The notes beneath the pieces were generated by a model. It made no database searches and was not told where the DNA came from. It saw nothing but the letters and a program-made list of their open reading frames with translations. A stretch of DNA of 64,000 nt. It comes from Rhizobacter terrae (lineage in GTDB: Bacteria > Pseudomonadota > Gammaproteobacteria > Burkholderiales > Burkholderiaceae_C). Position 1 is the stretch's first letter. Every line of letters begins with the position of its first letter. The stretch is taken from NCBI RefSeq assembly GCF_003852895.1, contig NZ_QUSW01000003.1, forward strand, positions 124,001-188,000. Reading direction: 5' to 3'. Positions 18,027 to 26,759 of this stretch are shown one piece after another. A program made the translations under genes and the position numbers.

Positions 18027-18850
18027 CACGAGCACTCCTGGCCGACGACGAACGCCTGATGCGCGAGCAGCTTCGCGCACGACTCACCGAGGTCTGGCCC
18101 GACCTCGACATCGTGGCCGAAGCCAAGAACGGCATCGAGGCGGTGGAACTCACGCGCGAGCACCGGCCCGACATCGTCTTCCTGGACATCCGCATGCCCG
18201 GCATGACCGGCGTGGACGCGGCGAGGCAGATCGCGCAGTTGCCCACGCATGACGAGGCCGAGGGCTGGCCCGGCTGCGAGATCGTGTTCATCACCGCCTA
18301 CGACCAGTACGCGGTCGAAGCCTTCGAGCAGGGCGTGGTCGACTACGTGCTCAAGCCCGCCGAACGCGAGCGGCTCGTGCTGACGGTGGAGCGCATCAAG
18401 AAGCGCATGGCGCAGCGCGAGGCCCAGCAGGACAAGCCCGATGCCGCGCCGCTGCCCGCCCACACGCCCGACATGCAGGCCCTGCTGCAGAAGCTGGCCT
18501 CGCAGCTCAACCCGAATGCGCCGCCCAAGCTGAAGTGGATCCAGGCCACGGTGGGCCAGCAGATCCAGATGATCCCGGTGGAGGATGTGCTGTTCTTCAT
18601 CTCCGACGAGAAGTACACGCGGGTGCAGACGGCCACGCTGGAGGCGCTGATCCGCAAGCCGATCAAGGAGCTGATCGAGGAGCTGGACATGGACCTGTTC
18701 TGGCAGATCCATCGCTCCACGCTGGTCAACACCAAGGCCATCTCCGGCGTGTCTCGCGACCTGCGCGGACGTCAGCTGGTGGCGGTGAAAGGTCACCCGG
18801 AGAAGCTGGAGGTGAGCCGCAGCTTCACGGGGTTGTTCAAGGGCATGTGA
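18023..18850 (+). CDS. LytTR family response regulator
   Basis: A 275-residue regulator of the AlgR/LytR type. The receiver domain spans about 1-125 with the acidic pair Asp8/Asp9, phospho-acceptor Asp55 in FLDIRMPG, Thr and Lys switch residues (ITAYDQYA, LKPAERERL). A linker of about 40 residues precedes the LytTR DNA-binding domain (about 175-270: VEDVLFFISDEKYTRV, FWQIHRSTLVN). It pairs with the LytS-type kinase encoded just upstream. The start overlaps a short leader frame. Confidence 0.9.
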   Translation: MTRALLADDERLMREQLRARLTEVWPDLDIVAEAKNGIEAVELTREHRPDIVFLDIRMPGMTGVDAARQIAQLPTHDEAEGWPGCEIVFITAYDQYAVEAFEQGVVDYVLKPAERERLVLTVERIKKRMAQREAQQDKPDAAPLPAHTPDMQALLQKLASQLNPNAPPKLKWIQATVGQQIQMIPVEDVLFFISDEKYTRVQTATLEALIRKPIKELIEELDMDLFWQIHRSTLVNTKAISGVSRDLRGRQLVAVKGHPEKLEVSRSFTGLFKGM

Positions 18851-18864
18851 ACCCGGAGCTACCT

Positions 18865-19062
18865 ATGAGCGTCACCGTGATGTTGGGTCTGGGATTGGCC
18901 GCAGGTTTCGTGGCATTGGCGCTGGTGCTGCATCGGCTGTCGAACGCCGCATCGAAGCGCATGCGATGCGTAGACGACGGCAGCACGGTGGCTGTGATCG
19001 CGGGTGTCGATGGTGGTGGCGGCGCTGCCGGCTGCGATGGCGGTGGCGCCGCTTGCAACTGA
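18865..19062 (+). CDS. Small membrane protein with Gly/Cys-rich tail
   Basis: A 65-residue hypothetical protein. GGAG at 18854-18857 precedes the ATG by 7 bases. Residues 4-23 form one membrane helix, followed by a basic stretch (SNAASKRMR) and a Gly/Cys-rich end (GGGGAAGCDGGGAACN). No family is recognised. It lies 14 bases after the regulator gene and may be cotranscribed with it. Confidence 0.5.
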   Translation: MSVTVMLGLGLAAGFVALALVLHRLSNAASKRMRCVDDGSTVAVIAGVDGGGGAAGCDGGGAACN

Positions 19063-19101
19063 CACGTCGGCGAAGCTGAAGGGGCCAGGCCTGATCCGCC
19101 G

Positions 19102-19407
19102 ATGTTCTATTGCCCCAACTGCAGTGCAAGGCTGCGCTCTTCCACCGAAACCGAGTGCTGGAACTGCCAGGCTCTTTTCGGTGCAGACAGTGGATGGTCA
19201 CCCACCCGCAACCCCAAAGCTCCGTTCAGGCGCTTTCATGGCCGTGCCGAGCCCCCGATGCAGGGAGATGGCAATGGCGCAGATGGCCAGAAATCCAAGA
19301 GAGACTCCAAGAGCGGGACAGGATGTGGCTGCGCGGTGCTTGTCCTCGCGTTTGTGATCTTCTTTCTCTACAACATCCTGTCGAACCTGTGCCTCATCTG
19401 CAAATAG
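19102..19407 (+). CDS. Zinc-ribbon protein with C-terminal membrane anchor
   Basis: A 101-residue protein with an N-terminal zinc ribbon (CPNC at 4-7, CWNC at 19-22), a hydrophilic Gly/Lys-rich middle, and one membrane helix at about 76-95 next to CGC and ending LCLIC. The double CxxC ribbon followed by GWSP is common in small betaproteobacterial membrane proteins of unknown role. It probably binds zinc at the cytoplasmic membrane surface. No partner is evident. Confidence 0.65.
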   Translation: MFYCPNCSARLRSSTETECWNCQALFGADSGWSPTRNPKAPFRRFHGRAEPPMQGDGNGADGQKSKRDSKSGTGCGCAVLVLAFVIFFLYNILSNLCLICK

Positions 19408-19444
19408 GCCTCGGCCCGGGCGCCGAGATGAGGTCATCGACCAT

Positions 19445-20119
19445 CTACCCGTGAAACTCCCGCGGCCTCAGCCACGACGCGATGCACCACTGCGCGGCCC
19501 AGTAGGTCGCGAGGATCCACAGCGATGACAGCGGCAGCGCCATCGCGAACTTGTTGGTTGCCAGCAGCGCATCCGAACACACGAACAGCAAACCACCAAA
19601 CGCCAGCACGCCGCCCCGCCCGGCATCCGGCCCATGCTGCGATGCCCTCCACACCACCGCCGCCTGCGCAGCCATGCTCGCCAGGCACAGCACGTAGGCC
19701 ACCACCGGCGCACGCAATGCACCCGGCACACCGGGCCACAGCTGCGAGAGGATGCCGCCGGCCACCAGCGCATAAACCACGAACGGCCAGCGCCGCGACA
19801 GGAACGGCGCGGTGCGGGTGAACGCAAAGAGATAGCTCAGGTGGGCCAGCAGGAAGCACACCAGCCCCGGCACAAAGCCCTGCTGCGGCCACAGCAGCGC
19901 CACGTCGCCGCCCAGCGAGAGCAGGAGCCCGATCAGGATCCATCGCCGCACGGTCGGTGACCCGCCGTCGCGCCGCAGCGCATGCACGATCACCAGCACG
20001 GTGGTCAGCGGCTTGAACACGAAGAGCCAGTCCGCCGGCAGCCAGCCCACCCCGGCCCCGATGGCCAGCCAGGCGCAGACCGCCACGGCCAGCGGCAGCA
20101 ACAGCCGCGTGGCCCTCAC
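19445..20119 (-). CDS. Lysoplasmalogenase family protein (YhhN/TMEM86)
   Basis: A 224-residue integral membrane protein with about eight helices. Family marks are FKPLTTVLVIVHA near 35-47, the GDVALL acidic motif near 72-77, FLLAHLSYLFAF near 88-99, and a late FVCSDALLATNKF with a second conserved Asp. Characterised members cleave the vinyl-ether bond of lysoplasmalogens; in bacteria the substrate is uncertain. It starts at GTG, overlapping the stop of the GGDEF-EAL gene by four bases, so the two are cotranscribed. Confidence 0.75.
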   Translation of the reverse strand: MRATRLLLPLAVAVCAWLAIGAGVGWLPADWLFVFKPLTTVLVIVHALRRDGGSPTVRRWILIGLLLSLGGDVALLWPQQGFVPGLVCFLLAHLSYLFAFTRTAPFLSRRWPFVVYALVAGGILSQLWPGVPGALRAPVVAYVLCLASMAAQAAVVWRASQHGPDAGRGGVLAFGGLLFVCSDALLATNKFAMALPLSSLWILATYWAAQWCIASWLRPREFHG

Positions 20120-22617
20120 TTGACGGAACCCGCTTCGGCGGGAGCAGGAATCAGCGGTGCGATGCGCATGGGCAGTCCGGAATCGAGCAGCTTGATGAAT
20201 TGGTCGGGCGCGATGGCCTTGCTGAAATGGTAGCCCTGCGCCGCCTCGCAGCCGTGCGACTTGAGGAACAGCGCCTGCTCGGCCGTCTCCACGCCTTCGG
20301 CCACCACGTGCAGGCGCAGGCTGTGCGCCATCGCGATGATGGCGGTGACGATGGCCGTGTCGCCCGCATCCGAGCCCAGCCCGTCGGTGAAGCTGCGGTC
20401 GATCTTCAGCACGTTGATCGGGAAGCGCTGCAGGTAGGCAAGGCTCGAATAACCGGTGCCGAAGTCATCGATCGCGAGGCCAATGCCCATGGCCGCCAGT
20501 GAATCGAGCGCGCTGGCGTTCTCCGCCGTCTTGGCCATCAGCACGCCTTCGGTGATCTCCAGCTCCAGCGACTGCGGCGGCAGCCCCGTCTCGGCCAGCA
20601 CGCGCTGCGCCATCTCCGGGAAGCCGGGCCGCAGCAGCTGCTGGGGCGAGAGGTTCACCGCCACCGTCACGCCCTCATGGCCGCGCGCATGCCAGCGCGC
20701 CGCCTCGGCGCAGCTCTCGCGAAGAATCCACTCGCCCAGCGGAGCGATGAGGCCGGTCTCCTCGGCCACCCTGATGAACTCGTTGGGCCCGATGAAGCCG
20801 CCGCCCGGCTGCGGCCAGCGGATGAGCGCCTCCGCGCCGAAGATGCGGCCGGTGCTCAGCTCGATCTTGGGCTGGTAGTGCATGACGAACTCGCCGCGCT
20901 GCAGCGCTTCGTACAGGCGGTTGGCCACCTCCAGCCGGCGCTGTGCCGCCTGGTTCAGCTCGGCGGTGAAGAAGCGGAAGCTGTCGCGGCCCTTCTCCTT
21001 GGCGTGGTACATGGCCGCGTCGGCCGCGCGCATGAGGCTGTCGGCATCGATGCCGTCGCCCGGGTACAGGCTGATGCCCAGGCTGCCGCGCACGTGCAGC
21101 TCGTTGCCGTCCAGCGAGAAGGGCTGGCGCAGCGCATCCAGCACTTTCTCGGCGATGCTGATGGCGTGCTGGGCTTCGCTGAGCGTGGGCAGGCAGATCA
21201 CGAACTCGTCGCCGCCCAGCCGCGCCGCGGTGTCGCCGGCGCGCAGGCAGTTGCGCAAGCGCTGCGCCGCGGACTTCAGCAGCTCGTCGCCGGTCTCGTG
21301 GCCCAGCGAATCGTTGACGTTCTTGAAATGGTCCAGGTCCAGGAACATCACCGCCACCTGCGCACCGCTGCGCTGGGCCTGGGCGATGGCCTGCGAGACG
21401 CGGTCGCGGAACACCGTGCGGTTGGGCAAACCGGTGAGCACGTCGTACTGCGCGAGGTAGCGGATGCGCTCCTCGCTGGCCTTGCGCTCGGTGATGTCGG
21501 TGGCCACGCAGCCCACGGCGAACATCTCGCCGTCGCTGCGCTTGAGCGGGAAGCGCTGGGCCATGTAGGCGCGCAGGCCCTGCGCGTTCGTCACCTCGAC
21601 TTCGGTCTGCACGTAGCTGTCGGCCCGCAGCGTGCGCTGGTCGGCCAGCAGGTAGCTCTCGGCCTGGTCGTGCGGGAAGACCTCTTCCAGCGTCTTGCCC
21701 ACCACGTCCACGCCACCGGTGAAGAATTCGCGGTAGCTGCGGTTCACCAGCAGGAAGCGCGATTCATGGTCGCGCACGAAGATGGCCGCGGGCGTGTTGT
21801 CGATGATGGCCTGCAGCAGCCAGCGGTTGTGCTCGTAGGCGGCGAACAGCCGCTCGCGCTCGGCATCGGCCGCCGTGCGGCGTGCCAGCTCGCGGCCCAG
21901 CTCGCGGCTCATGTCGTTCAGGGCGGCGGCCACCTGGTCGAGTTCATCGCCGCGGCGGCCGGTGCGCTGAAGCCGCAGCGGCTCGCGCCCGAGGCGGTCC
22001 AGGCTCATCTCGCGGGTGTAGCCCGCCATGGTCTCCAGGTGCCGGGTGATCCAGCGGTTGACCAGCACGAGGATGACCAGCGCAATCAGGAAGGCCTTGG
22101 CCGATTCGGCCGCGAGGATGACCAGCCCGCGATCCAGCAGCCGCCGGTAGACGCCGTCCAGGCTCGCCTCCACCGTCAGCGTGCCGATGGACAGCGCCGG
22201 GCGGCTGGGCTCGTGCAGCTCGAAGCCGCGGCGGATGGCGCGCTCCTTGACCCGCTGGCCCGCCTCGAAGCGCTCGCTGTTGGCCTTGACCTCCACATGC
22301 GCCACGTCGCGCAGCTGCATCAGGCCGTTCAGCGTCAGGCGGATCTGCGTCTCGTTGTACGACCACACGCTGTTGGCCAGCGCATCCAGCGTGGTGCGCT
22401 CGATCTGCGCGAATTCCTCGTCGATGGTGCGCAGCTCGCTGCGGTAGTCGCCGTACAGCTGCAAGGCGGTGGACAGCAGCGCCAGGGCCACGCCGACCAG
22501 CACCACCGCCGCAATGAGGCGCGGGGCCAAGCGACGGGGACGAGCCCGTGCCAGCCAGCGCTTCCATGCAAGCAGCGATGTGTTCAACGCGTGTTTCCCG
22601 ACCGGGCACCCCGGCAT
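20116..22617 (-). CDS. Membrane GGDEF-EAL protein with HAMP and PAS domains
   Basis: An 833-residue cyclic-di-GMP enzyme. After a basic N-terminus come a membrane helix (about 35-55), a periplasmic sensor of about 110 residues, a second helix (about 165-190), HAMP, a PAS domain (about 270-390), GGDEF (about 395-555) and EAL (about 570-815). The synthase motif RLGGDEF and the phosphodiesterase motifs EALIRW, NLSPQQL and DDFGTGYSSL are all intact, so it may make or break the messenger; which dominates cannot be seen. The start at 22617 is one of several possible. It is divergent from a periplasmic binding protein gene that may supply its signal. Confidence 0.9.
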   Translation of the reverse strand: MPGCPVGKHALNTSLLAWKRWLARARPRRLAPRLIAAVVLVGVALALLSTALQLYGDYRSELRTIDEEFAQIERTTLDALANSVWSYNETQIRLTLNGLMQLRDVAHVEVKANSERFEAGQRVKERAIRRGFELHEPSRPALSIGTLTVEASLDGVYRRLLDRGLVILAAESAKAFLIALVILVLVNRWITRHLETMAGYTREMSLDRLGREPLRLQRTGRRGDELDQVAAALNDMSRELGRELARRTAADAERERLFAAYEHNRWLLQAIIDNTPAAIFVRDHESRFLLVNRSYREFFTGGVDVVGKTLEEVFPHDQAESYLLADQRTLRADSYVQTEVEVTNAQGLRAYMAQRFPLKRSDGEMFAVGCVATDITERKASEERIRYLAQYDVLTGLPNRTVFRDRVSQAIAQAQRSGAQVAVMFLDLDHFKNVNDSLGHETGDELLKSAAQRLRNCLRAGDTAARLGGDEFVICLPTLSEAQHAISIAEKVLDALRQPFSLDGNELHVRGSLGISLYPGDGIDADSLMRAADAAMYHAKEKGRDSFRFFTAELNQAAQRRLEVANRLYEALQRGEFVMHYQPKIELSTGRIFGAEALIRWPQPGGGFIGPNEFIRVAEETGLIAPLGEWILRESCAEAARWHARGHEGVTVAVNLSPQQLLRPGFPEMAQRVLAETGLPPQSLELEITEGVLMAKTAENASALDSLAAMGIGLAIDDFGTGYSSLAYLQRFPINVLKIDRSFTDGLGSDAGDTAIVTAIIAMAHSLRLHVVAEGVETAEQALFLKSHGCEAAQGYHFSKAIAPDQFIKLLDSGLPMRIAPLIPAPAEAGSVK

Positions 22618-22802
22618 GACCACGGGGCGCAATTCATCGTCGGGGCGGCAAGACACCTGCCGCCCGGGGTGACGCAGGCAGTATGGCAGCCGCGGCCGGC
22701 GCCAGTGGGGATTTTGGCGGCCCGGCGTCCGGGAAACTCGCATTGCCTGCCAAGTGCATCACGGGAAAAATCCTCTGCACAAGAACAGCCCCGGGGGTCG
22801 GC

Positions 22803-23705
22803 ATGAAACGCGTCGTCGTGTGCTGCATTCTGGTGGTCGCCGGCTGGGTGTCCCTGGCAGCGGCGGCCGCCGAGAGCACGGTGCTGGTCTACCCCCGTTC
22901 GGAGTCGGCGTCCGACTCGCAGGTGGTCTACGACTACGAGCTGCTGCGCCAGGCGCTGGAGGCGACCGTCGCCACCCACGGGCCCTACGAACTGCGGCCC
23001 CCCGCCGCGGCGATGAACCAGGCCCGCGCCGCCGACGAGATCGCCACAGGCAGCGGGCTGGTCAACGTGCTGGCGCGCTCGACGACGCAGGAGCAGGAGC
23101 AGCGCCTGCTGCCGGTGCGCATCCCCATCGACAAGGGGCTCATCAGCTACCGCGTCTTCCTCATCCGTTCCGACATGCAGGACAGGTTCGCCGCGGTGAA
23201 CACGCTGGACGACCTGCGCGGCTACAGCGTGGGCTCCTACCCCACCTGGGCGGACACGCGCATCCTGCGCGAGGCGGGCTTCAAGGTGGTGACGGGCGAC
23301 AGCTACGAGGGCCTGTTCCGCATGCTGGTCGCCCGCCGCTTCGACTTCTTCTCGCGCAGCGCCGACGAGGCCTACCGCGAGTACGATGAACGACGGGAGC
23401 TGCTGCCCGAGATGCGCGTGGAAGACCACCTGCTGCTGCACTTCCCGACCACGCGCTTCTTCTTCGTGCGACGCAGCGATGAAGGCACGAAGCTGGCCGC
23501 GCGCATCGAGGCCGGGCTGAACCGGATGATCAAGGACGGCAGCTTCGACGCGCTGTTCGTGAAGTACAAGGGGCCGCTGATCGAACGGGCACACCTGAGG
23601 ACGCGGCGCACCTTCAACATCGAGAATCCGGCACTGTCGCCCGAGACATTGGCCGCGCGCAAGGCGCGACCCGAGCTGTGGTTCGATCCGGCGCGGGGGC
23701 GGTAG
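22803..23705 (+). CDS. Periplasmic solute-binding-like protein (SBP family 3 fold)
   Basis: A 300-residue secreted protein with a Sec signal peptide at about 1-23 (ending AAAAAES). The rest fits a type II periplasmic binding protein: DKGLISYRVFLIRSD near 110-124, LDDLRGYSVGSYPTWADTRIL near 136-156, and a C-terminal GLNRMIKDGSFDALFVKYKG of the SBP_bac_3 type. No transporter genes are nearby; instead it is divergent from a membrane GGDEF-EAL gene 185 bases away, suggesting a sensing partner rather than an import subunit. Its stop directly abuts that of the next, convergent gene. Confidence 0.7.
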   Translation: MKRVVVCCILVVAGWVSLAAAAAESTVLVYPRSESASDSQVVYDYELLRQALEATVATHGPYELRPPAAAMNQARAADEIATGSGLVNVLARSTTQEQEQRLLPVRIPIDKGLISYRVFLIRSDMQDRFAAVNTLDDLRGYSVGSYPTWADTRILREAGFKVVTGDSYEGLFRMLVARRFDFFSRSADEAYREYDERRELLPEMRVEDHLLLHFPTTRFFFVRRSDEGTKLAARIEAGLNRMIKDGSFDALFVKYKGPLIERAHLRTRRTFNIENPALSPETLAARKARPELWFDPARGR

Positions 23706-24467
23706 TCAAGCCAGCTTGCGCTTGCTCGGCGGGATGCCGCCGGCGAACTCCCAGCAATCGATGCCCCACAGCGCAGCCAGTGCACGCGCAAAATCGTGGG
23801 CCTCGGATTCCTGATCGGCCGAATGGATGATGTTCAGGCAGCCCGGGACGTCACGCTCGGACGCCTTCAACTCGCTGAGCTTGCACAGCCCCACGTCGTA
23901 GGAATCGCTGTGCTCCCACTGCTGCACGAAGCAAAGGAGCACCAGTTCATCCATGGGCACAGTGGCCCTCTGTTCGGGCAGGCGGCCATCCAGGAAGGAC
24001 CTTCTGGCTTCCCAGGTGCGGGCCTCGAAGTCCAGCCAGTGAACGCGTTCCCAGGCCTTTTCCGGATCGCGGATGACCTTCCAGTAGCCCTTCATCATCA
24101 AGCCGATCATCACGGCCACGAAGCAAGTCCCGGCGAAGCCCCTGGAGGCGCCCATGTACTGGACCAGGAACCCCAGCGCGAAAAGGACCGGAAACACACC
24201 AAGCAAGGCGTACAGCCACGCTTGGGCCATCGCTGACTTCTTCCTGTCCTGCAGGGTCTGGATGGCATGAGACAGGAGCAGTCGTGCAGGCAAGGGTGTG
24301 CAGGCGGCCAGCAATTCGCCGGACCGCAGGCCACCGAGCACGGATGTGCCGCCATGGACCTGCGACAGGATGGCGCCGGCCCCACGTCCCTGGACAAAGG
24401 CGTCATCCAGCCTGCCGTCCTTGCCGACGGGCGGAAGCGCCGTCGGTCCTCCGCTCAAGTCGCTCAC
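23706..24467 (-). CDS. Hypothetical protein with two membrane helices
   Basis: A 253-residue protein I do not recognise. A Gly-rich N-terminus is followed by a helical segment (LLSHAIQTLQDRKKSAMAQA) and two adjacent membrane helices at about 82-103 and 107-126, then a cytoplasmic domain with repeated aromatic residues (WKVIRDPEKAWERVHWLDFEARTWEARR) and a Cys-containing half. It begins at GTG overlapping the helicase stop (4 bases) and may be cotranscribed with it; a shorter start at MAQAWLYALL is also possible. No role can be given. Confidence 0.55.
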   Translation of the reverse strand: MSDLSGGPTALPPVGKDGRLDDAFVQGRGAGAILSQVHGGTSVLGGLRSGELLAACTPLPARLLLSHAIQTLQDRKKSAMAQAWLYALLGVFPVLFALGFLVQYMGASRGFAGTCFVAVMIGLMMKGYWKVIRDPEKAWERVHWLDFEARTWEARRSFLDGRLPEQRATVPMDELVLLCFVQQWEHSDSYDVGLCKLSELKASERDVPGCLNIIHSADQESEAHDFARALAALWGIDCWEFAGGIPPSKRKLA

Positions 24468-26524
24468 CGCTGGGTATCGGCCTGCGCTGCCGAATCCGCC
24501 GCCCGCTTGGCTGCCGCCTCGCGCAGCGCCTTCAGCTTCTCGCGCGGGTCTTCCTTGACCGTCACCTCGTGCAGCTTCATCTCCTTGATGAAGCGGCTGG
24601 GAATGGCCTGCACCGTGTCGCGGCCCTTCTTGCGGCGGCGCAGCGTGTTCACCGCCAGCGTCTGGCGTGCACGGGTGATGCCCACGTACATGAGGCGACG
24701 CTCCTCCTCCAGGCGCTGAGGCGTCATCTCCTCATCGTCGCTCTTGAAGGGCAGCAGGCCCTCGTTCACGCCGGCCAGCACCACATGCGGCCACTCCAGG
24801 CCCTTGGAGGCATGCAGCGTGGACAGGGTGATCACGTTCTGATCGTCACCGCGTTCGGCCAGGCTGATGATGACCGAGATGGTCTGCGCGACTTCGAGCA
24901 CGCTCTTCTTCTCGGTCTCCACCGTGAGGCCGCCGTCGTTCTCGATCTCGCCGCCGCATCGCTTGGCGATCCAGTCGACGAAGTCCAGCACGTTGCTCCA
25001 GCGCGATGCGGCGAGCTTCTCGCTGTCCTCGCCTTCGTAGAGGTGCTTCTCGTAGTCGATGTCCTTGAGCCAACCCATGAGCAGGGCCTTGGCGTCTTCG
25101 GAGCCGGTGGTGTTGCGCGCACGGTATTCGAGGTCGTTCACGTAGCGACCGAACTCGTGCAGCGACCCGATGGCGCGCGCGCTGATGGCCGTGCCCAGGC
25201 TCTCGGCGAAGAGTGCCTCGTACAGGCTCACCTTCCACTTGCCGGCGAACTCGCCCAGGTTGCCCAGCGTCTGGTGGCCGATGCCGCGCTTGGGCGTGGT
25301 CACGGCGCGCAGGAACGCGGGGTCGTCGTCGTTGTTCACCAGCAGGCGCAGCCAGCCGCACAGGTCCTTGATCTCGGCGCGGTCGAAGAAGCTCTGGCCG
25401 CCCGAGACCTTGTAGGGCATCTCGGCCTTGCGCAAGGCCTTCTCGAACACGCGCGCCTGGTGGTTGGCGCGGTAGAGGATGGCGAAGTCCTTGAACTGCA
25501 CGTCGCCGCCCTGCGCGCGCAGCGACTGGATGCGCGCCACCGCCCGCTCGGCCTCGTGCTCCTCGCCGTCGCACTCGATGACGCGCACCGGCTCGCCGTC
25601 GCCGAAGTCGCTCCACAGCTTCTTCTCGAACAGCTTGGGGTTGTTGGCGATGACGCAGTTGGCCGCGCGCAGGATGGAGCCGGTGGAGCGGTAGTTCTGC
25701 TCCAGCGGAATCACCTTGAGCTGCGGATATTCCTCGGGCAGCCGGCGCAGGTTCTCGATGGTCGCGCCGCGCCAGCCGTAGATGCTCTGGTCATCGTCGC
25801 CCACCGCGGTGAACATGGCGCGGTCGCCCACCAGCGACTTCAGCAGCTCGTACTGGATGGCGTTGGTGTCCTGGTATTCGTCGACCAGCACGTAGCGCAG
25901 CGTGTTCTGCCACTTGGTGCGGCACTCTTCGTCGCGCAGCAGCAACTGGTGCGGCAGGCCGATGAGGTCGTCGAAGTCGACCGCCTGGTAGGCCGACAGG
26001 CGTTCCTCGTAGCGCTTCATCACGCGGGCCGCGACGCGCTCGTTGTCGTTGCACGCCGCGGCTTCGGCGCCGTCGCTGTTCAGGCCCTGGTTCTTCCACA
26101 GGCTGATGGTCCATTGCCAGCTTCGCGCCAGTGCGTTGTCGCTGGAGCCGCCCGCGTCCTTGAGGATGCCCAGCACGTCGTCGCTGTCGAGGATGCTGAA
26201 CTGCTCCTTCAGCCCCAGCCGCGCGCCTTCACTGCGCAGGAAGCGCACGCCCAGCGAGTGAAACGTGCTGATGGCCAGGTGCTTGGCCGCCTTGGGGCCC
26301 ACGAGCTGCTTGGCCCGCTCACGCATTTCCGCCGCGGCCTTGTTCGTGAAGGTGATGGCCGCGATCTGCGCAGGCTCATACCCGGCCTGCAGGAGCCGCG
26401 CGATCTTGTGCGTGATGACGCGCGTCTTGCCCGAGCCCGCGCCGGCGAGGACGAGGCAGGGGCCGCCCAGGTAGTGGACGGCTTCAAGCTGGGCGGGATT
26501 GAGGGAAGGGGGCGCAGAGGACAC
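24464..26524 (-). CDS. rep: ATP-dependent DNA helicase Rep (UvrD/Rep superfamily 1)
   Basis: A 686-residue 3'-5' DNA helicase. Motif I is LAGAGSGKTRVIT near 26-38, motif Ia ITFTNKAAAEM, motif II VDEYQDTN, motif III GDDDQSIYGWRGA, motif IV LEQNYRST, motif V TLHASKGLEW and motif VI EEERRLMYVGITRA. The opening SLNPAQLEAVHYLGGPCLVLAGAG and the length match Rep rather than UvrD. It helps forks through protein-bound DNA. The start is GTG 26524. The tail is Lys/Ala-rich. Confidence 0.88.
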   Translation of the reverse strand: MSSAPPSLNPAQLEAVHYLGGPCLVLAGAGSGKTRVITHKIARLLQAGYEPAQIAAITFTNKAAAEMRERAKQLVGPKAAKHLAISTFHSLGVRFLRSEGARLGLKEQFSILDSDDVLGILKDAGGSSDNALARSWQWTISLWKNQGLNSDGAEAAACNDNERVAARVMKRYEERLSAYQAVDFDDLIGLPHQLLLRDEECRTKWQNTLRYVLVDEYQDTNAIQYELLKSLVGDRAMFTAVGDDDQSIYGWRGATIENLRRLPEEYPQLKVIPLEQNYRSTGSILRAANCVIANNPKLFEKKLWSDFGDGEPVRVIECDGEEHEAERAVARIQSLRAQGGDVQFKDFAILYRANHQARVFEKALRKAEMPYKVSGGQSFFDRAEIKDLCGWLRLLVNNDDDPAFLRAVTTPKRGIGHQTLGNLGEFAGKWKVSLYEALFAESLGTAISARAIGSLHEFGRYVNDLEYRARNTTGSEDAKALLMGWLKDIDYEKHLYEGEDSEKLAASRWSNVLDFVDWIAKRCGGEIENDGGLTVETEKKSVLEVAQTISVIISLAERGDDQNVITLSTLHASKGLEWPHVVLAGVNEGLLPFKSDDEEMTPQRLEEERRLMYVGITRARQTLAVNTLRRRKKGRDTVQAIPSRFIKEMKLHEVTVKEDPREKLKALREAAAKRAADSAAQADTQR

Positions 26525-26693
26525 GGAAAAGGGACGGCAGGTACTGCGGCAGGGCGCGCCATCATAGCCAAGCGCCGAACCGGAGCACCCCGCCGGCCAG
26601 GACTTCCTTCACACGGACACGGCCTGGCCGGGTTCTGCCCCTCAAACAGGGACGGTGACTACAAAAAATTGTACTCATCAGCCAGCGTGGCCT

Positions 26694-26701
26694 GCCGATA
26701 A
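26694..26701 (+). promoter_or_regulatory. Candidate sigma-28 (FliA) -10 element of the chemoreceptor gene
   Basis: GCCGATAA is a perfect match to the flagellar sigma-28 -10 element and lies 58 bases before the chemoreceptor ATG. The -35 region is not a good match (TCATCAGC at the expected place). Support comes mainly from the downstream gene being a typical FliA target. Confidence 0.5.
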
Positions 26702-26759
26702 CGCAAGCACGGGTCCGCTGGCTTCCCCGGACCTTTTGCGCTGCAACAAGGAGCGGTCC

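Noticed and set aside
22643-22665. Terminator between the GGDEF-EAL and binding-protein genes
   Set aside because: The 8-base stem GGGCGGCA/TGCCGCCC lies in a divergent promoter region with no T run; no transcript ends are expected there.
24284-26701. An 805-codon plus-strand frame opposite the rep helicase
   Set aside because: All seven helicase motifs are on the minus strand; the other frame has no recognisable domain.
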